From Aliiroseovarius salicola (GTDB taxonomy: Bacteria > Pseudomonadota > Alphaproteobacteria > Rhodobacterales > Rhodobacteraceae): a stretch of 64,000 nt of DNA. Where the stretch lies: NCBI RefSeq assembly GCF_027891095.1, contig NZ_JAQIIO010000010.1, positions 1 to 64,000 of the forward strand. The letters run 5' to 3'. The stretch's first letter is position 1. Each line of letters begins with the position of its first letter. The notes beneath the pieces were generated by a model, which made no database searches, had not been told where the DNA came from, and was given only the letters and a program-made list of their open reading frames with translations. The position numbers were made by a program, and so were the translations under genes. Shown piece after piece: positions 49,860 through 58,064 of the stretch.

Positions 49860-50758
49860 CACTCGTCTGGGCCATGCTGATTGACGCTTTACTTGGCGAG
49901 CCGGGCTGGGTGTGGAAGCGTGTACCTCACCCGGCGGTTCTGATGGGGCGTATGATCGGTTGGGCGGATCAGAGTTTCAATCACGGTGAAGCGAGGATTT
50001 TGAAGGGGGCCCTGGTGACAATCATTCTGGCCTTTGGTTTCGGCATGATCGGTGTGCTTGTCCCACGCTTGCCGTTGGGCGGGCTGTGGGAAGTGCTGTT
50101 GGCGGCCATCCTGATTGCACAAAAATCTCTGGCGGATCACGTACAGGCCGTTAGCGATGGTTTGCGTAAGTCCCTGTTCCACGGCCGTCAGGCGGTTTCG
50201 ATGATTGTAGGGCGCGACACAAGTGAGATGCAGCCCCCAGCCGTCGCACGCGGCGCGATCGAAAGCGCGGCAGAGAACTTTTCGGATGGGGTCGTGGCGC
50301 CTATCTTCTGGTTTGTGGTCGCGGGTCTTCCTGGTTTGCTGATCTACAAACTGGTCAATACCGCCGACAGCATGATCGGATATCGCACGGACAAGCATGA
50401 AGAGTTCGGCAAGTTCGCCGCCCGACTGGATGATGTGCTGAATTGGATCCCGGCGCGGATATCTGCTTTGGTTTTCCTGATTGCCCGTCGCAAATGGTCG
50501 GCATGGGATGTGATCCGACGGGACGCACCCCTGCATCGATCCCCCAATGCTGGTTGGCCCGAGGCGGCAATGGCAGCCGGTCTTGATGTGGCCCTGTCTG
50601 GTCCACGCTCCTATGAAGGTGAGTTGCGGGAGTTTCCTTGGGTGAACGAAGAGGGCGCGCAGGAGATCGGCCCGAAAGAGGTTGATCAGGCGGTGGACAT
50701 GCTCTGGTCGGCATGGTTGGTCCTGTTTGGCTTGGCGGTTCTGCTAGCGCTTGTGTGA
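49856..50758 (+). CDS. cobD: Adenosylcobinamide-phosphate synthase (CobD/CbiB)
   Basis: A 300-residue polytopic membrane protein that attaches aminopropanol (phosphate) to adenosylcobyric acid. The N-terminal IDALLGEPGWVWKRVPHPAVLMGR, then GRDTSEMQPPAVARGAIESAAENFSDG, and YKLVNTADSMIGYRTDKHEEFG are CbiB signatures. The start is GTG at 49856; ATG at 49874 is an alternative. It is the last gene of the operon; the transglycosylase gene follows after about 46 bases. Confidence 0.93.
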   Translation: MTLVWAMLIDALLGEPGWVWKRVPHPAVLMGRMIGWADQSFNHGEARILKGALVTIILAFGFGMIGVLVPRLPLGGLWEVLLAAILIAQKSLADHVQAVSDGLRKSLFHGRQAVSMIVGRDTSEMQPPAVARGAIESAAENFSDGVVAPIFWFVVAGLPGLLIYKLVNTADSMIGYRTDKHEEFGKFAARLDDVLNWIPARISALVFLIARRKWSAWDVIRRDAPLHRSPNAGWPEAAMAAGLDVALSGPRSYEGELREFPWVNEEGAQEIGPKEVDQAVDMLWSAWLVLFGLAVLLALV

Positions 50759-50804
50759 TAGCGCGAAACCGTTAGGCTGCGTTCAAGTTATCGATGGAGT
50801 ATTC

Positions 50805-51992
50805 ATGCGACGTATTTTGACCGCTGCCGCCTTTTCCCTGACACTTCCATTTGTCCTGACTGCGCCCGCTGAGGCGATGGTCAAATGTGGTGGTTCTTTT
50901 CCGTCTTTTGTGAAAGCGATGAAGAAAGAGGCTGTGGCGAAGGGGCATGCCAAATCCACTGTGGATGCGTTTTTTGCGAGCGTCCGGCAAGATGGTGCGA
51001 CGCTGAAGGCCGACCGCGCGCAGGGGATATTCCAGAAATCATTCCTTGATTTCTCCCGTGCGCTGATCAGCCAGAACCGGATGCAGGTGGGGCAGTCAAA
51101 GCTGAAGAAGCACGCCAAAACCTTTGCCCGGATGGAGAGGGATTATGGTGTGAGCCGTGGGGTTCTGACCGCGTTCTGGGCGTTTGAAACCGATTACGGC
51201 GCGTTTCAGGGCAATTTCAATACGCTGAATTCCCTCGTCACCCTGTCCCATGATTGCCGCCGCCCAGAGCTTTTCCAGCCGCAGGTCTTTGCCGCTCTTG
51301 AGCTATTTGAGCGTGGAAGCTTCAATCCGAAAACATCGACAGGCGCTTGGGCGGGCGAGATCGGCATGGTGCAGATGTTGCCCGGCGATATCATCGAAGC
51401 AGGTGTTGATGGGGATGGAAATGGCACGGTCGATTTGCGCAGGTCGCCCACCGACGCGCTTTTGTCCGGGGCCAATATGCTGCGTCAGCTGGGCTGGCGG
51501 GCGGGTGAGCCATGGATCCAGGAAGTGGTATTGCCCAATAATTTTGACTGGTCAAAAACCGGGTTGGGGATGCAATTGAAGGCAGGTAAGTGGTCCAAGA
51601 TGGGGGTGAAACCGCGCAATGGAAAACTTGCATCAAATCTGCCTGCATCAATCCTTTTGCCGCAGGGGCGCAAGGGGCCGGCCTTTATCGCTTATCCCAA
51701 CTTCCGCGTCTATTTCGAGTGGAACAAGAGCTTCACCTACGTGATGACCGCCGCTTATTTTGCGACGCGCCTCGAGGGGGCACCTGTCTATAACGCAGGC
51801 AAGCCCGATCCGGCTTTGTCCGGGTCGCAGATGAAATCCTTGCAGAAAAAGCTGTCTGCGCGTGGGCATGACGTGGGTAAAATTGACGGTATCCTTGGAG
51901 CGAAGACCCGCGACGCCGTGCAAAAAGAGCAGGCCCGTCTTGGTTTTCCCGCGGATGCTTGGCCAACGGCTGCGTTGCTTTCGAAACTCTGA
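50805..51992 (+). CDS. Lytic murein transglycosylase (MltB type) with peptidoglycan-binding domain
   Basis: A 395-residue periplasmic protein. A signal peptide ends near TAPAEA. The MltB-type transglycosylase domain covers about residues 30-310 with catalytic Glu in FWAFETDYG and the SLT motif WAGEIGMVQMLPGDII. A C-terminal peptidoglycan-binding domain spans about 330-395 (LQKKLSARGHDVGKIDGILGAKTRDAV). It cleaves the MurNAc-GlcNAc bond with 1,6-anhydro formation. The start at 50805 begins the signal peptide (MRRILTAAAFSL). Confidence 0.92.
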   Translation: MRRILTAAAFSLTLPFVLTAPAEAMVKCGGSFPSFVKAMKKEAVAKGHAKSTVDAFFASVRQDGATLKADRAQGIFQKSFLDFSRALISQNRMQVGQSKLKKHAKTFARMERDYGVSRGVLTAFWAFETDYGAFQGNFNTLNSLVTLSHDCRRPELFQPQVFAALELFERGSFNPKTSTGAWAGEIGMVQMLPGDIIEAGVDGDGNGTVDLRRSPTDALLSGANMLRQLGWRAGEPWIQEVVLPNNFDWSKTGLGMQLKAGKWSKMGVKPRNGKLASNLPASILLPQGRKGPAFIAYPNFRVYFEWNKSFTYVMTAAYFATRLEGAPVYNAGKPDPALSGSQMKSLQKKLSARGHDVGKIDGILGAKTRDAVQKEQARLGFPADAWPTAALLSKL

Positions 51993-52081
51993 TATTTGCA
52001 GGGCTGAAGTTCGGATGTCGGAAGGCTTCGGAGTGGCGCAAGAAAGCTGTTTTCATGAATCAATGTCGGGTTGTGATTTAA

Positions 52082-52101
52082 CATAATCCCAAAATTATGC
52101 T
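52082..52101 (+). promoter_or_regulatory. Palindrome overlapping a candidate -10 region
   Basis: CATAAT (52082-52087) and ATTATG (52094-52099) form an inverted repeat around 6 bases. TATGCT (52096-52101) could be a -10 hexamer for the secreted-protein gene 68 bases downstream, so a dimeric regulator could bind here. Confidence 0.35.
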
Positions 52102-52168
52102 AAAGTCGTCGAGTCGGGCTGTTGACGGATTCCCGAGGCACCTCCGTTTTTCAAAGGGAGGAACTGAC

Positions 52169-52810
52169 ATGAAATCTTTACCGAATGCTCTCGTAATCAC
52201 GGCCATGATGATTGGCCTTTCCGGTCCGCTAAGTGCGGAAAATATGATGCAATCAACCACAATGCACAGATTTGCGGACCTCTCGATAGTGGAAGGAGCC
52301 AGCGCAGAGCTGACCCGGATGGATCATGGTGTTTATATGAAAGTGAAGACCAGTGACCTTAAACCCGGGCATGTGGTGACGATGTGGTGGGTGGTTTTCA
52401 ACAACCCCGAAAAGTGCTCTGACAACGAGTGCGGGGAAGACGATGTGTTCAATCTTAATGCAGATGGCAGCTTTATCTTCAACGAGGATGGTACGCCCCC
52501 GATGAACATGGAGGCGTGGAAATCGATCCAGTTATCGCTGCTGCGTGCCGATGGGCTGATTGTCGGAGAGGACGGCACTGCCGAGTTCCGAGGGCATCTG
52601 CCCGTCGGAGATACGATCGAAGCGGTTGCTGGGCCGGGTCTGCTTGATTCAATGAAGGCCGAAGTGCATGCCGTATTGCGTGACCATATGGAGCCGAAGC
52701 CGGAAATAAGAAGCGAAATGCTGAACTCGATGAACGCTGGTTGCTCTGAGATCTTCCCGGGGGACCCCTGTGTTGATCCACAATTCGCGGTGTTCAAACC
52801 TGCGAACTAA
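52169..52810 (+). CDS. Secreted conserved protein of unknown function
   Basis: A 213-residue protein with a signal peptide (about residues 1-26, ending PLSAEN). The mature part is predicted beta-rich. It has the motif VTMWWVVFNNPEKCSDNECG, an acidic CGEDDVFNL stretch, and a later conserved AVAGPGLLDSMKAEVHAVLRDH segment. The pattern recalls proteins seen in many environmental genomes, but I do not know a function. Two Cys pairs suggest disulfides. The start has AAAGGGAGGAACTG upstream, so it is probably well translated. Confidence 0.75.
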   Translation: MKSLPNALVITAMMIGLSGPLSAENMMQSTTMHRFADLSIVEGASAELTRMDHGVYMKVKTSDLKPGHVVTMWWVVFNNPEKCSDNECGEDDVFNLNADGSFIFNEDGTPPMNMEAWKSIQLSLLRADGLIVGEDGTAEFRGHLPVGDTIEAVAGPGLLDSMKAEVHAVLRDHMEPKPEIRSEMLNSMNAGCSEIFPGDPCVDPQFAVFKPAN

Positions 52811-52831
52811 TCTGTTGATATCCGAATTGAA

Positions 52832-52857
52832 TGGCCATCCGCGACTGCGGGTGGCCA
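52832..52857. terminator. Hairpin between convergent secreted-protein and smc genes
   Basis: An 11-bp stem (TGGCCATCCGC/GCGGGTGGCCA, one T-G pair) with a 4-base loop. It lacks a strong T-run on either side, so termination is only likely. Confidence 0.45.
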
Positions 52858-52916
52858 AAGCGATGGCCAGTGCCCCACTTGTTGTTCTTTGGTAAATAGG
52901 AAAGCCGCTCAGAAGA

Positions 52917-55900
52917 TCAGGCTACGAGTTCTTCGGCTTTCTTCAGGTCAACGCTGACCAGTTGGCTGACGCCTTGCTCCGCCATGGTCACACCAAACAG
53001 GCGGTCCATCCGACTCATTGTTACTGCGTGGTGGGTGATGGTCAGGAAGCGTGTGTCGGTGCGGCGGGTCATCTCATCCAGAAGGTCGCAGAACCGTGTT
53101 ACGTTCGCGTCATCCAAAGGTGCGTCCACCTCGTCGAGCACACAGATCGGGGCCGGGTTGGCGAGGAACACGGCAAAGATCAGCGCAATTGCAGTGAGGG
53201 TCTGTTCTCCGCCTGACAACAGGCTGAGGGTCGAAAGTTTCTTGCCCGGCGGCTGGCACATGATCTCAAGTCCCGCATCCAACGGATCATCGCTTTCCAC
53301 CAGCACAAGCTTGGCTTCTCCTCCGCCAAAGAGATGGGTGAAGAGCGTGGCAAAGCTTCCATTCACCTCTTCAAACGCGGTGAGCAGCCGCTCCCGACCT
53401 TCCTTGTTCAAACCGGCAATACCTGTGCGCAGCTTCTTGATGGCCTCTTCCAGATCGGTCTTTTCCTTGACCAAGGCATCATGCTCTTCCTGCACCTCGC
53501 GAGCATCCTCTTCGGCGCGCAGGTTCACGGCCCCAAGTGCATCCCGCTGGCGCTTCAGTCGGTTTACGTCATGTTCGATCTGCTCGGATGAGGGCATTTT
53601 CTCGGGGTCTGCATCGAGGTTTTCCAAAAGCGCCTGAGGTGTGGTCTCCATCTCTTCTTCAATGCGTTCAGCGGCATGTTTTACAGACTCGCGCGCAGCT
53701 TGTGCGCGGGCTTCGGCGGCGGCGCGGTGTTCGCGCGCCTCACCGGCCAACCTTTCGGCATCGCGTTCGGTATGGGTGGCCGTGCGTTCGGCGGTTTCAG
53801 CCTCGGCCAACTTGTCGGCAGCACCTTTGCGACGTTCTTCAGCGCCTTCGATCTGCTCGGTCAGCTCTTCGCGCTGAATGGCAAGCTCTTCCGGGGCGGC
53901 CTGTGCCTCCTCCAGCTCTTCCTCGCTCATCACTTTGCGCTCTTCCAGTTCGGCGATCCGACGCTCTGCGGTGTCCAGACGGTGGCGCCAGCCCGAAATT
54001 TCCTTAGTGATTTCCTGACCGCGCTTGAGCCGCGCCTCGCCTTCGCGGCGCAGCTCATCATGGGCAGAGCGCTTGGCCATCATCGTCATGCGGGCGGCTT
54101 CCATGGCCATCTTGACCTCTTCCACCCCGGCGCGGGCGGCGTCGAGATCACCCAGTTCAGCCACAGCAGCCTCGGCCTCTTTCAGCCGGGTGCGCGCGCC
54201 CAGCGCTTCTTCCTCATGGCGGCGCACGGCAAGCCCCATATTTTCCAGCTTGCCTTCGGCGATATTGCGATCCGCTTCTGCACGAGACAGAGCGCGCCCC
54301 GCGTCAGACATGGCGCGATCTGCATCCCGGCGGGCATCGCGAGCGCGTTTGTCGGCCTCAGCTGCGTCCGCCAACATGGTTTTCAGGGTGTCATGGGCGG
54401 CGCGTGCGCCCTCTGCGCGGGCATTGGCCTCTTCCAAATCCTGTTTGAGCTGCTGCAGACGATTGAGTTGCTCCAGCCGCAGGGCTGCGGTGGAGGGCTG
54501 ATCTTCGGCCCCGGCTCGGAACCCGTCCCAACGCCACAGATCCCCCTCAAGTGAGACCAGCCGCTGGCCGGGCTTGAGCGCCTCTTGCAGTCGCGGTGCC
54601 TGATCTGGTTCGCAAATACCAATTTGCCCAATGCGTCGCGCTAGAACCGGCGGCACCGTCACATAGTTTGACAGGGCGTTAACCCCATCTGGCAAGGGGT
54701 GTGCCTGGGCATAGGCGGGCAGGGTGGCCCAGCCTGACGGGATGTCCGCCTCAACTTCCGGGGCACGCAAATCATCGGCCAGCGCCGCGCCCAATGCTTT
54801 TTCATAGCCTGATTGCACCCGCAACTGATCGAGCACTTGTTCGCCTTCGGCAGCATCCCGTTCCACCAGACGGGACAAGGCCGTGACCTCAGCATGGAGT
54901 GCATTCACCTCGCCATCGGCAGAGGACCGAGCGGCGCGCGCGTCCGCTTCGCGGGACTGGGCTTCGTTGCGGGCTTCATCAGCGGCGGCCAGAGCGGCGT
55001 CCGCTTCTTCTGCGGTCTCAGCAGCGGCTTCGGCGGCGGCTTCTGCCAGTTCGAAATCTTCCGCGGCACGTTCCACAGCTTCTTGTGCCTGCGTCACAGC
55101 TTCTTGCGCGCGCGCAGCTTCCCCTTCGCTTTTCTCGAGTGTTTTCTGGTTGTCTTCCAGCAGGCGATGCGCCGAATGGTGGCGGGCAGCAAGCCGGGCC
55201 ACGTCTTCGGTCAGTTGCGAAAGATCCCCTTCACGTTCTTGAAGAATTGCGGCGCTTTCACGGGCCTGATCACTCGCCTCATTCAGCATGTCGTCATGAC
55301 CGCCTGATGCCTTGAGCAGTTGCTCCTGTTCCCATTCCAGTCGTTCGATCGTTTCGCCCGCATCGCGGTTCAGCCCCGCCTCGCGGTCAATGTCTTTGCC
55401 CAGCTGCTCAATCCGCCCGGTCAAAAGCTGGATCCGTTCCAACGCCTGCGCCACCTGATCAGAGAGCTGGTCGCGGCTGACCGTCAGGCGTTGCAGGATT
55501 GCGGCCGCCACGGCCTCTTCTTCGCGCAGGGCCGGGAGAGAGGCTTCTGCCTCTTCCCGGTCCTTGGTGGCCTTGCGGGCGAGCAGTTCCGCCTGACCAG
55601 CTTGTTTTACCCGCTGGGTTAGAATCTCTTCCGCCTCGGCGCGGGCCAGATCCGCCTCTTTCCAGCGGCGATACAACAGCAACCCTTCGGCGCGGCGCAG
55701 GTCATCTCCGATGGTGCGATAGCGCTGCGCTTGACGCGCCTGCCGTGCCAGTTGGGCGAGCTGCGAGGCGAGCTGTTCAATGACATCATCGACTCGGGAA
55801 AGGTTGGTTTCTGTGCCTCTAAGCTTCAACTCGGCTTCGTGCCGACGCTGATACAGACCGGAAATCCCGGCGGCCTCTTCCAGAATGCGACGGCGCGCTT

Positions 55901-56372
55901 TCGGTTTGGCGTTGATCAGCTCGGAGATCTGCCCCTGCCGCACAAGGGCCGGGGAATGCGCACCGGTAGACGCATCCGCAAACAGCATCTGTACATCGCG
56001 GGCGCGCACATCTTTGGTATTGACCTTATAGGCCGACCCAGCATCGCGGGTGATCCGGCGCACAATCTCGAGATTGTCGCTGTCGTTGAACCCGGATGGG
56101 GCGAGCCGTTCGGAGTTGTCCAAAAGCAGGGAAACTTCGGCAAAGTTGCGGGTGGGGCGTGTGGCTGCACCCGCAAAGATCACATCTTCCATCCCGCCAC
56201 CGCGCATGGCGGTCGGGCGATTTTCACCCATCACCCAGCGAAGCGCTTCCAAGAGGTTCGATTTCCCGCATCCGTTTGGCCCGACAACACCTGTCAGCCC
56301 ATCCGAAATCACCAGATCGGTTGGGTCGACAAAGCTTTTAAAGCCATTCAGACGAAGTTTCGAAAACCGCAA
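52917..56372 (-). CDS. smc: Chromosome segregation protein SMC
   Basis: An 1151-residue ATPase of the condensin-like SMC complex. The Walker A motif is GPNGCGKSNLL at the N-terminus. Long coiled coils (about 165-510 and 665-1000) flank a hinge (about 510-650). The signature motif LSLLSGGEQTLTAIAL and Walker B ICVLDEVDAPLDD are at the C-terminus. The only usable start is TTG at 56372, giving RFSKLRLNGFKSFVD at the expected place; an in-frame TAA lies 15 bases upstream. No scpA or scpB gene is adjacent. Confidence 0.96.
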   Translation of the reverse strand: MRFSKLRLNGFKSFVDPTDLVISDGLTGVVGPNGCGKSNLLEALRWVMGENRPTAMRGGGMEDVIFAGAATRPTRNFAEVSLLLDNSERLAPSGFNDSDNLEIVRRITRDAGSAYKVNTKDVRARDVQMLFADASTGAHSPALVRQGQISELINAKPKARRRILEEAAGISGLYQRRHEAELKLRGTETNLSRVDDVIEQLASQLAQLARQARQAQRYRTIGDDLRRAEGLLLYRRWKEADLARAEAEEILTQRVKQAGQAELLARKATKDREEAEASLPALREEEAVAAAILQRLTVSRDQLSDQVAQALERIQLLTGRIEQLGKDIDREAGLNRDAGETIERLEWEQEQLLKASGGHDDMLNEASDQARESAAILQEREGDLSQLTEDVARLAARHHSAHRLLEDNQKTLEKSEGEAARAQEAVTQAQEAVERAAEDFELAEAAAEAAAETAEEADAALAAADEARNEAQSREADARAARSSADGEVNALHAEVTALSRLVERDAAEGEQVLDQLRVQSGYEKALGAALADDLRAPEVEADIPSGWATLPAYAQAHPLPDGVNALSNYVTVPPVLARRIGQIGICEPDQAPRLQEALKPGQRLVSLEGDLWRWDGFRAGAEDQPSTAALRLEQLNRLQQLKQDLEEANARAEGARAAHDTLKTMLADAAEADKRARDARRDADRAMSDAGRALSRAEADRNIAEGKLENMGLAVRRHEEEALGARTRLKEAEAAVAELGDLDAARAGVEEVKMAMEAARMTMMAKRSAHDELRREGEARLKRGQEITKEISGWRHRLDTAERRIAELEERKVMSEEELEEAQAAPEELAIQREELTEQIEGAEERRKGAADKLAEAETAERTATHTERDAERLAGEAREHRAAAEARAQAARESVKHAAERIEEEMETTPQALLENLDADPEKMPSSEQIEHDVNRLKRQRDALGAVNLRAEEDAREVQEEHDALVKEKTDLEEAIKKLRTGIAGLNKEGRERLLTAFEEVNGSFATLFTHLFGGGEAKLVLVESDDPLDAGLEIMCQPPGKKLSTLSLLSGGEQTLTAIALIFAVFLANPAPICVLDEVDAPLDDANVTRFCDLLDEMTRRTDTRFLTITHHAVTMSRMDRLFGVTMAEQGVSQLVSVDLKKAEELVA

Positions 56373-56587
56373 GCGGCCTGCCTCTTAATTGATTCTCCTG
56401 TGAAATGAGTGTTCGATTCCAAATTGGGTCTGTCAACACATCCACCCGAAATGTGGGCGGTCAGGGCGAGTTATCCACAAGATATTGGATTTATGCGCGT
56501 AGGGAATAGAATTTTATGACGTTTGAAGAGCCTTGCCTGTCGCTTTCTTTCTTGACGAAACCCGCATCATCGCGGCAAAACGGGTGA

Positions 56588-56785
56588 ATATGGTTCCCCG
56601 TGAAGGGCGCAAAGCGCTTGGGGAGAATAGGGAATGTCGTGCGGGAGACCCAAACCGGGGCCCAAACCGACAGCCGCCCCCGCGACTGTGAGCGGAGAGC
56701 GTTCGTTGATATGCCACTGACCGGATGGTCGGGAAGGTGACGAGATGCTTTGACCCGCAAGCCAGGAGACCTGCCATGTGCCAAC
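56588..56785 (+). promoter_or_regulatory. Cobalamin riboswitch
   Basis: An adenosylcobalamin aptamer. The 5' part reads GGTTCCCCG and later GAATAGGGAATG, the core reads GCCCCCGCGACTGTGAGCGG, and GCCACTG is at 56712-56718. The 3' B12 box AGCCAGGAGACCTGCC is at 56760-56775. It precedes cbtB-cbtA and is expected to shut them off when the cofactor is plentiful. Confidence 0.95.
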
Positions 56786-56794
56786 TTTGAACAA

Positions 56795-56819
56795 CCCGTC
56801 GGGGATGACGGGAAAGGAG
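56795..56819 (+). promoter_or_regulatory. Expression-platform hairpin next to the cbtB Shine-Dalgarno
   Basis: CCCGTC (56795-56800) pairs with GACGGG (56807-56812). The cbtB Shine-Dalgarno AAAGGAG (56813-56819) follows at once. No T-run follows, so the riboswitch most likely controls translation. Confidence 0.55.
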
Positions 56820-56828
56820 TAATAAAAC

Positions 56829-56999
56829 ATGACGACCCAAACCAAAGCAATCGCCCGCGAAACCAGCCCATTTGCAGCCATCGCGGTTGTATTCCTGGCA
56901 GGCGCCGGCCTTCTTTTCGCTGCCGGTTTCGCGCAGGCCACCGTGCTGCATGATGCTGCTCACGACTCGCGCCACGCCATGGCATTCCCCTGCCACTGA
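56829..56999 (+). CDS. cbtB: Cobalt transporter subunit CbtB
   Basis: A 56-residue small membrane protein. One hydrophobic helix (FAAIAVVFLAGAGLLFAAGFAQA) is followed by a His-rich tail (HDAAHDSRHAMAFPCH). This is the CbtB pattern: one helix and C-terminal histidines that bind metal. ATG at 56829 follows AAAGGAGTAATAAAAC. It is 19 bases upstream of cbtA and directly downstream of the cobalamin riboswitch. Confidence 0.88.
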   Translation: MTTQTKAIARETSPFAAIAVVFLAGAGLLFAAGFAQATVLHDAAHDSRHAMAFPCH

Positions 57000-57018
57000 G
57001 CGTTCGCCAGTCTGACAG

Positions 57019-57699
57019 ATGATTAAAAATTTGGCGTCCAGCGCAATGCTGGCTGGGGTGCTGACGGGGATTATCGCGTCGGCACTCCAATTCTATTTTG
57101 TCATCCCGCTTGTGCTTGAAGGAGAGCTTTACGAGACGGGCGCACGGATCCATTTCCCGGTAGACGGGTCGCCACAATCTGAAGCGGGCGCACCGGGACT
57201 GGGTGGTGAATGGGGCCGTCACCTGATGACAGTGGCATTCAACTTTGTAAGCTTCACCGCCTATGGTCTGATCCTTGTGGCGTTGATGGCTTATGCCGCG
57301 CTGCGCGGTGTGGCGGTGACGCCCAAGTCAGGACTCTTGTGGGGACTGGCTGGCTTTACGGCTGTGCAACTGGCTCCGGCCATGGGGCTGCCGCCAGAGC
57401 TTCCGGGCACCATCGCGCCCGAAGTTATGCCACGTCAGATCTGGTGGTCGGGCACCATCATCGCTTCTGCCGCCGGGCTTGCCCTGATCGCCTTTGGGCG
57501 CGGTCTGCCGATGATTCTCGGCGGAGCAGCCTTGCTGTTGCTGCCACATCTGATTGGTGCGCCGCATCTCGATACCTACTGGGGGGTGTCCGCACCCGAA
57601 CTGGCTGCGCATTTTGCGACCGTCAGTCTTGGGGTTGCAGCGGCCAGCTGGGCTGTGCTCGGTACGCTCTGCGCGTGGTTCTATCAGAAGGTCGAGTAA
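57019..57699 (+). CDS. cbtA: Cobalt transporter subunit CbtA
   Basis: A 226-residue membrane protein of the CbtA family with about five helices. The opening LAGVLTGIIASALQFYFVIPLVLEGELYE, the motif GLGGEWGRHLMTVAFN, and QLAPAMGLPPELPG are typical. With CbtB it forms a predicted cobalt uptake system for cobalamin synthesis. It converges on the second DUF1636 gene with 7 bases between stops. Confidence 0.9.
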   Translation: MIKNLASSAMLAGVLTGIIASALQFYFVIPLVLEGELYETGARIHFPVDGSPQSEAGAPGLGGEWGRHLMTVAFNFVSFTAYGLILVALMAYAALRGVAVTPKSGLLWGLAGFTAVQLAPAMGLPPELPGTIAPEVMPRQIWWSGTIIASAAGLALIAFGRGLPMILGGAALLLLPHLIGAPHLDTYWGVSAPELAAHFATVSLGVAAASWAVLGTLCAWFYQKVE

Positions 57700-57706
57700 G
57701 TCGCGA

Positions 57707-58006
57707 TCAAGCTGGCAGACGCCCGATCAGTTGAAACCGCAAATCACCAATGGGGCGGGCATCCGTCATGATGCCCCCCTCGCTTGACGCATAAAGGTCC
57801 AGAAAGGTCAGGACATTCGGGGCGAGAGCGGTGGTGACATCGCCGAAGAGGTACGCGGCCTTGCCTTCCTCGCGCACAGACAGGCAGGCGGGACGGGTGC
57901 AGACGTTCATGCACTCCACGCGGGTCACGGGGATTGTCTCTTCCAACCTGTCCGCAAGAGCGACGCCGCCCTCGCATGTGACACAAACCGCCAGCTTTGG
58001 CGCCAT
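57707..58006 (-). CDS. DUF1636 Cys-rich protein, second copy
   Basis: A 99-residue paralogue of the protein at 48556-48927. Cysteines are in CVTC and CMNVCTRPAC; the core AYLFGDVTTALAPNVLTFLDLY is shared in character. ATG at 58006 follows AAGGGAAGG. It is transcribed opposite to its neighbours: divergent from cobW (58 bases between starts) and convergent with cbtA. Function unknown; the cobalamin setting suggests metal or redox handling. Confidence 0.8.
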   Translation of the reverse strand: MAPKLAVCVTCEGGVALADRLEETIPVTRVECMNVCTRPACLSVREEGKAAYLFGDVTTALAPNVLTFLDLYASSEGGIMTDARPIGDLRFQLIGRLPA

Positions 58007-58064
58007 GGCCTTCCCTTTCCCGTCAAGCTCGTTCAAAACAAACAAAGCAATAACGGAGACCCTG

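Noticed and set aside
48888-49862. 324-codon open frame on the minus strand
   Set aside because: Antisense mirror of cobC, which has intact PLP motifs and coupled start and stop.
53676-54554. 292-codon open frame on the plus strand
   Set aside because: Shadow of the repetitive coiled-coil codons of smc.
56491-57222. 243-codon open frame on the minus strand
   Set aside because: Covers the cobalamin riboswitch and the cbtB and cbtA genes in antisense; these have strong independent evidence.
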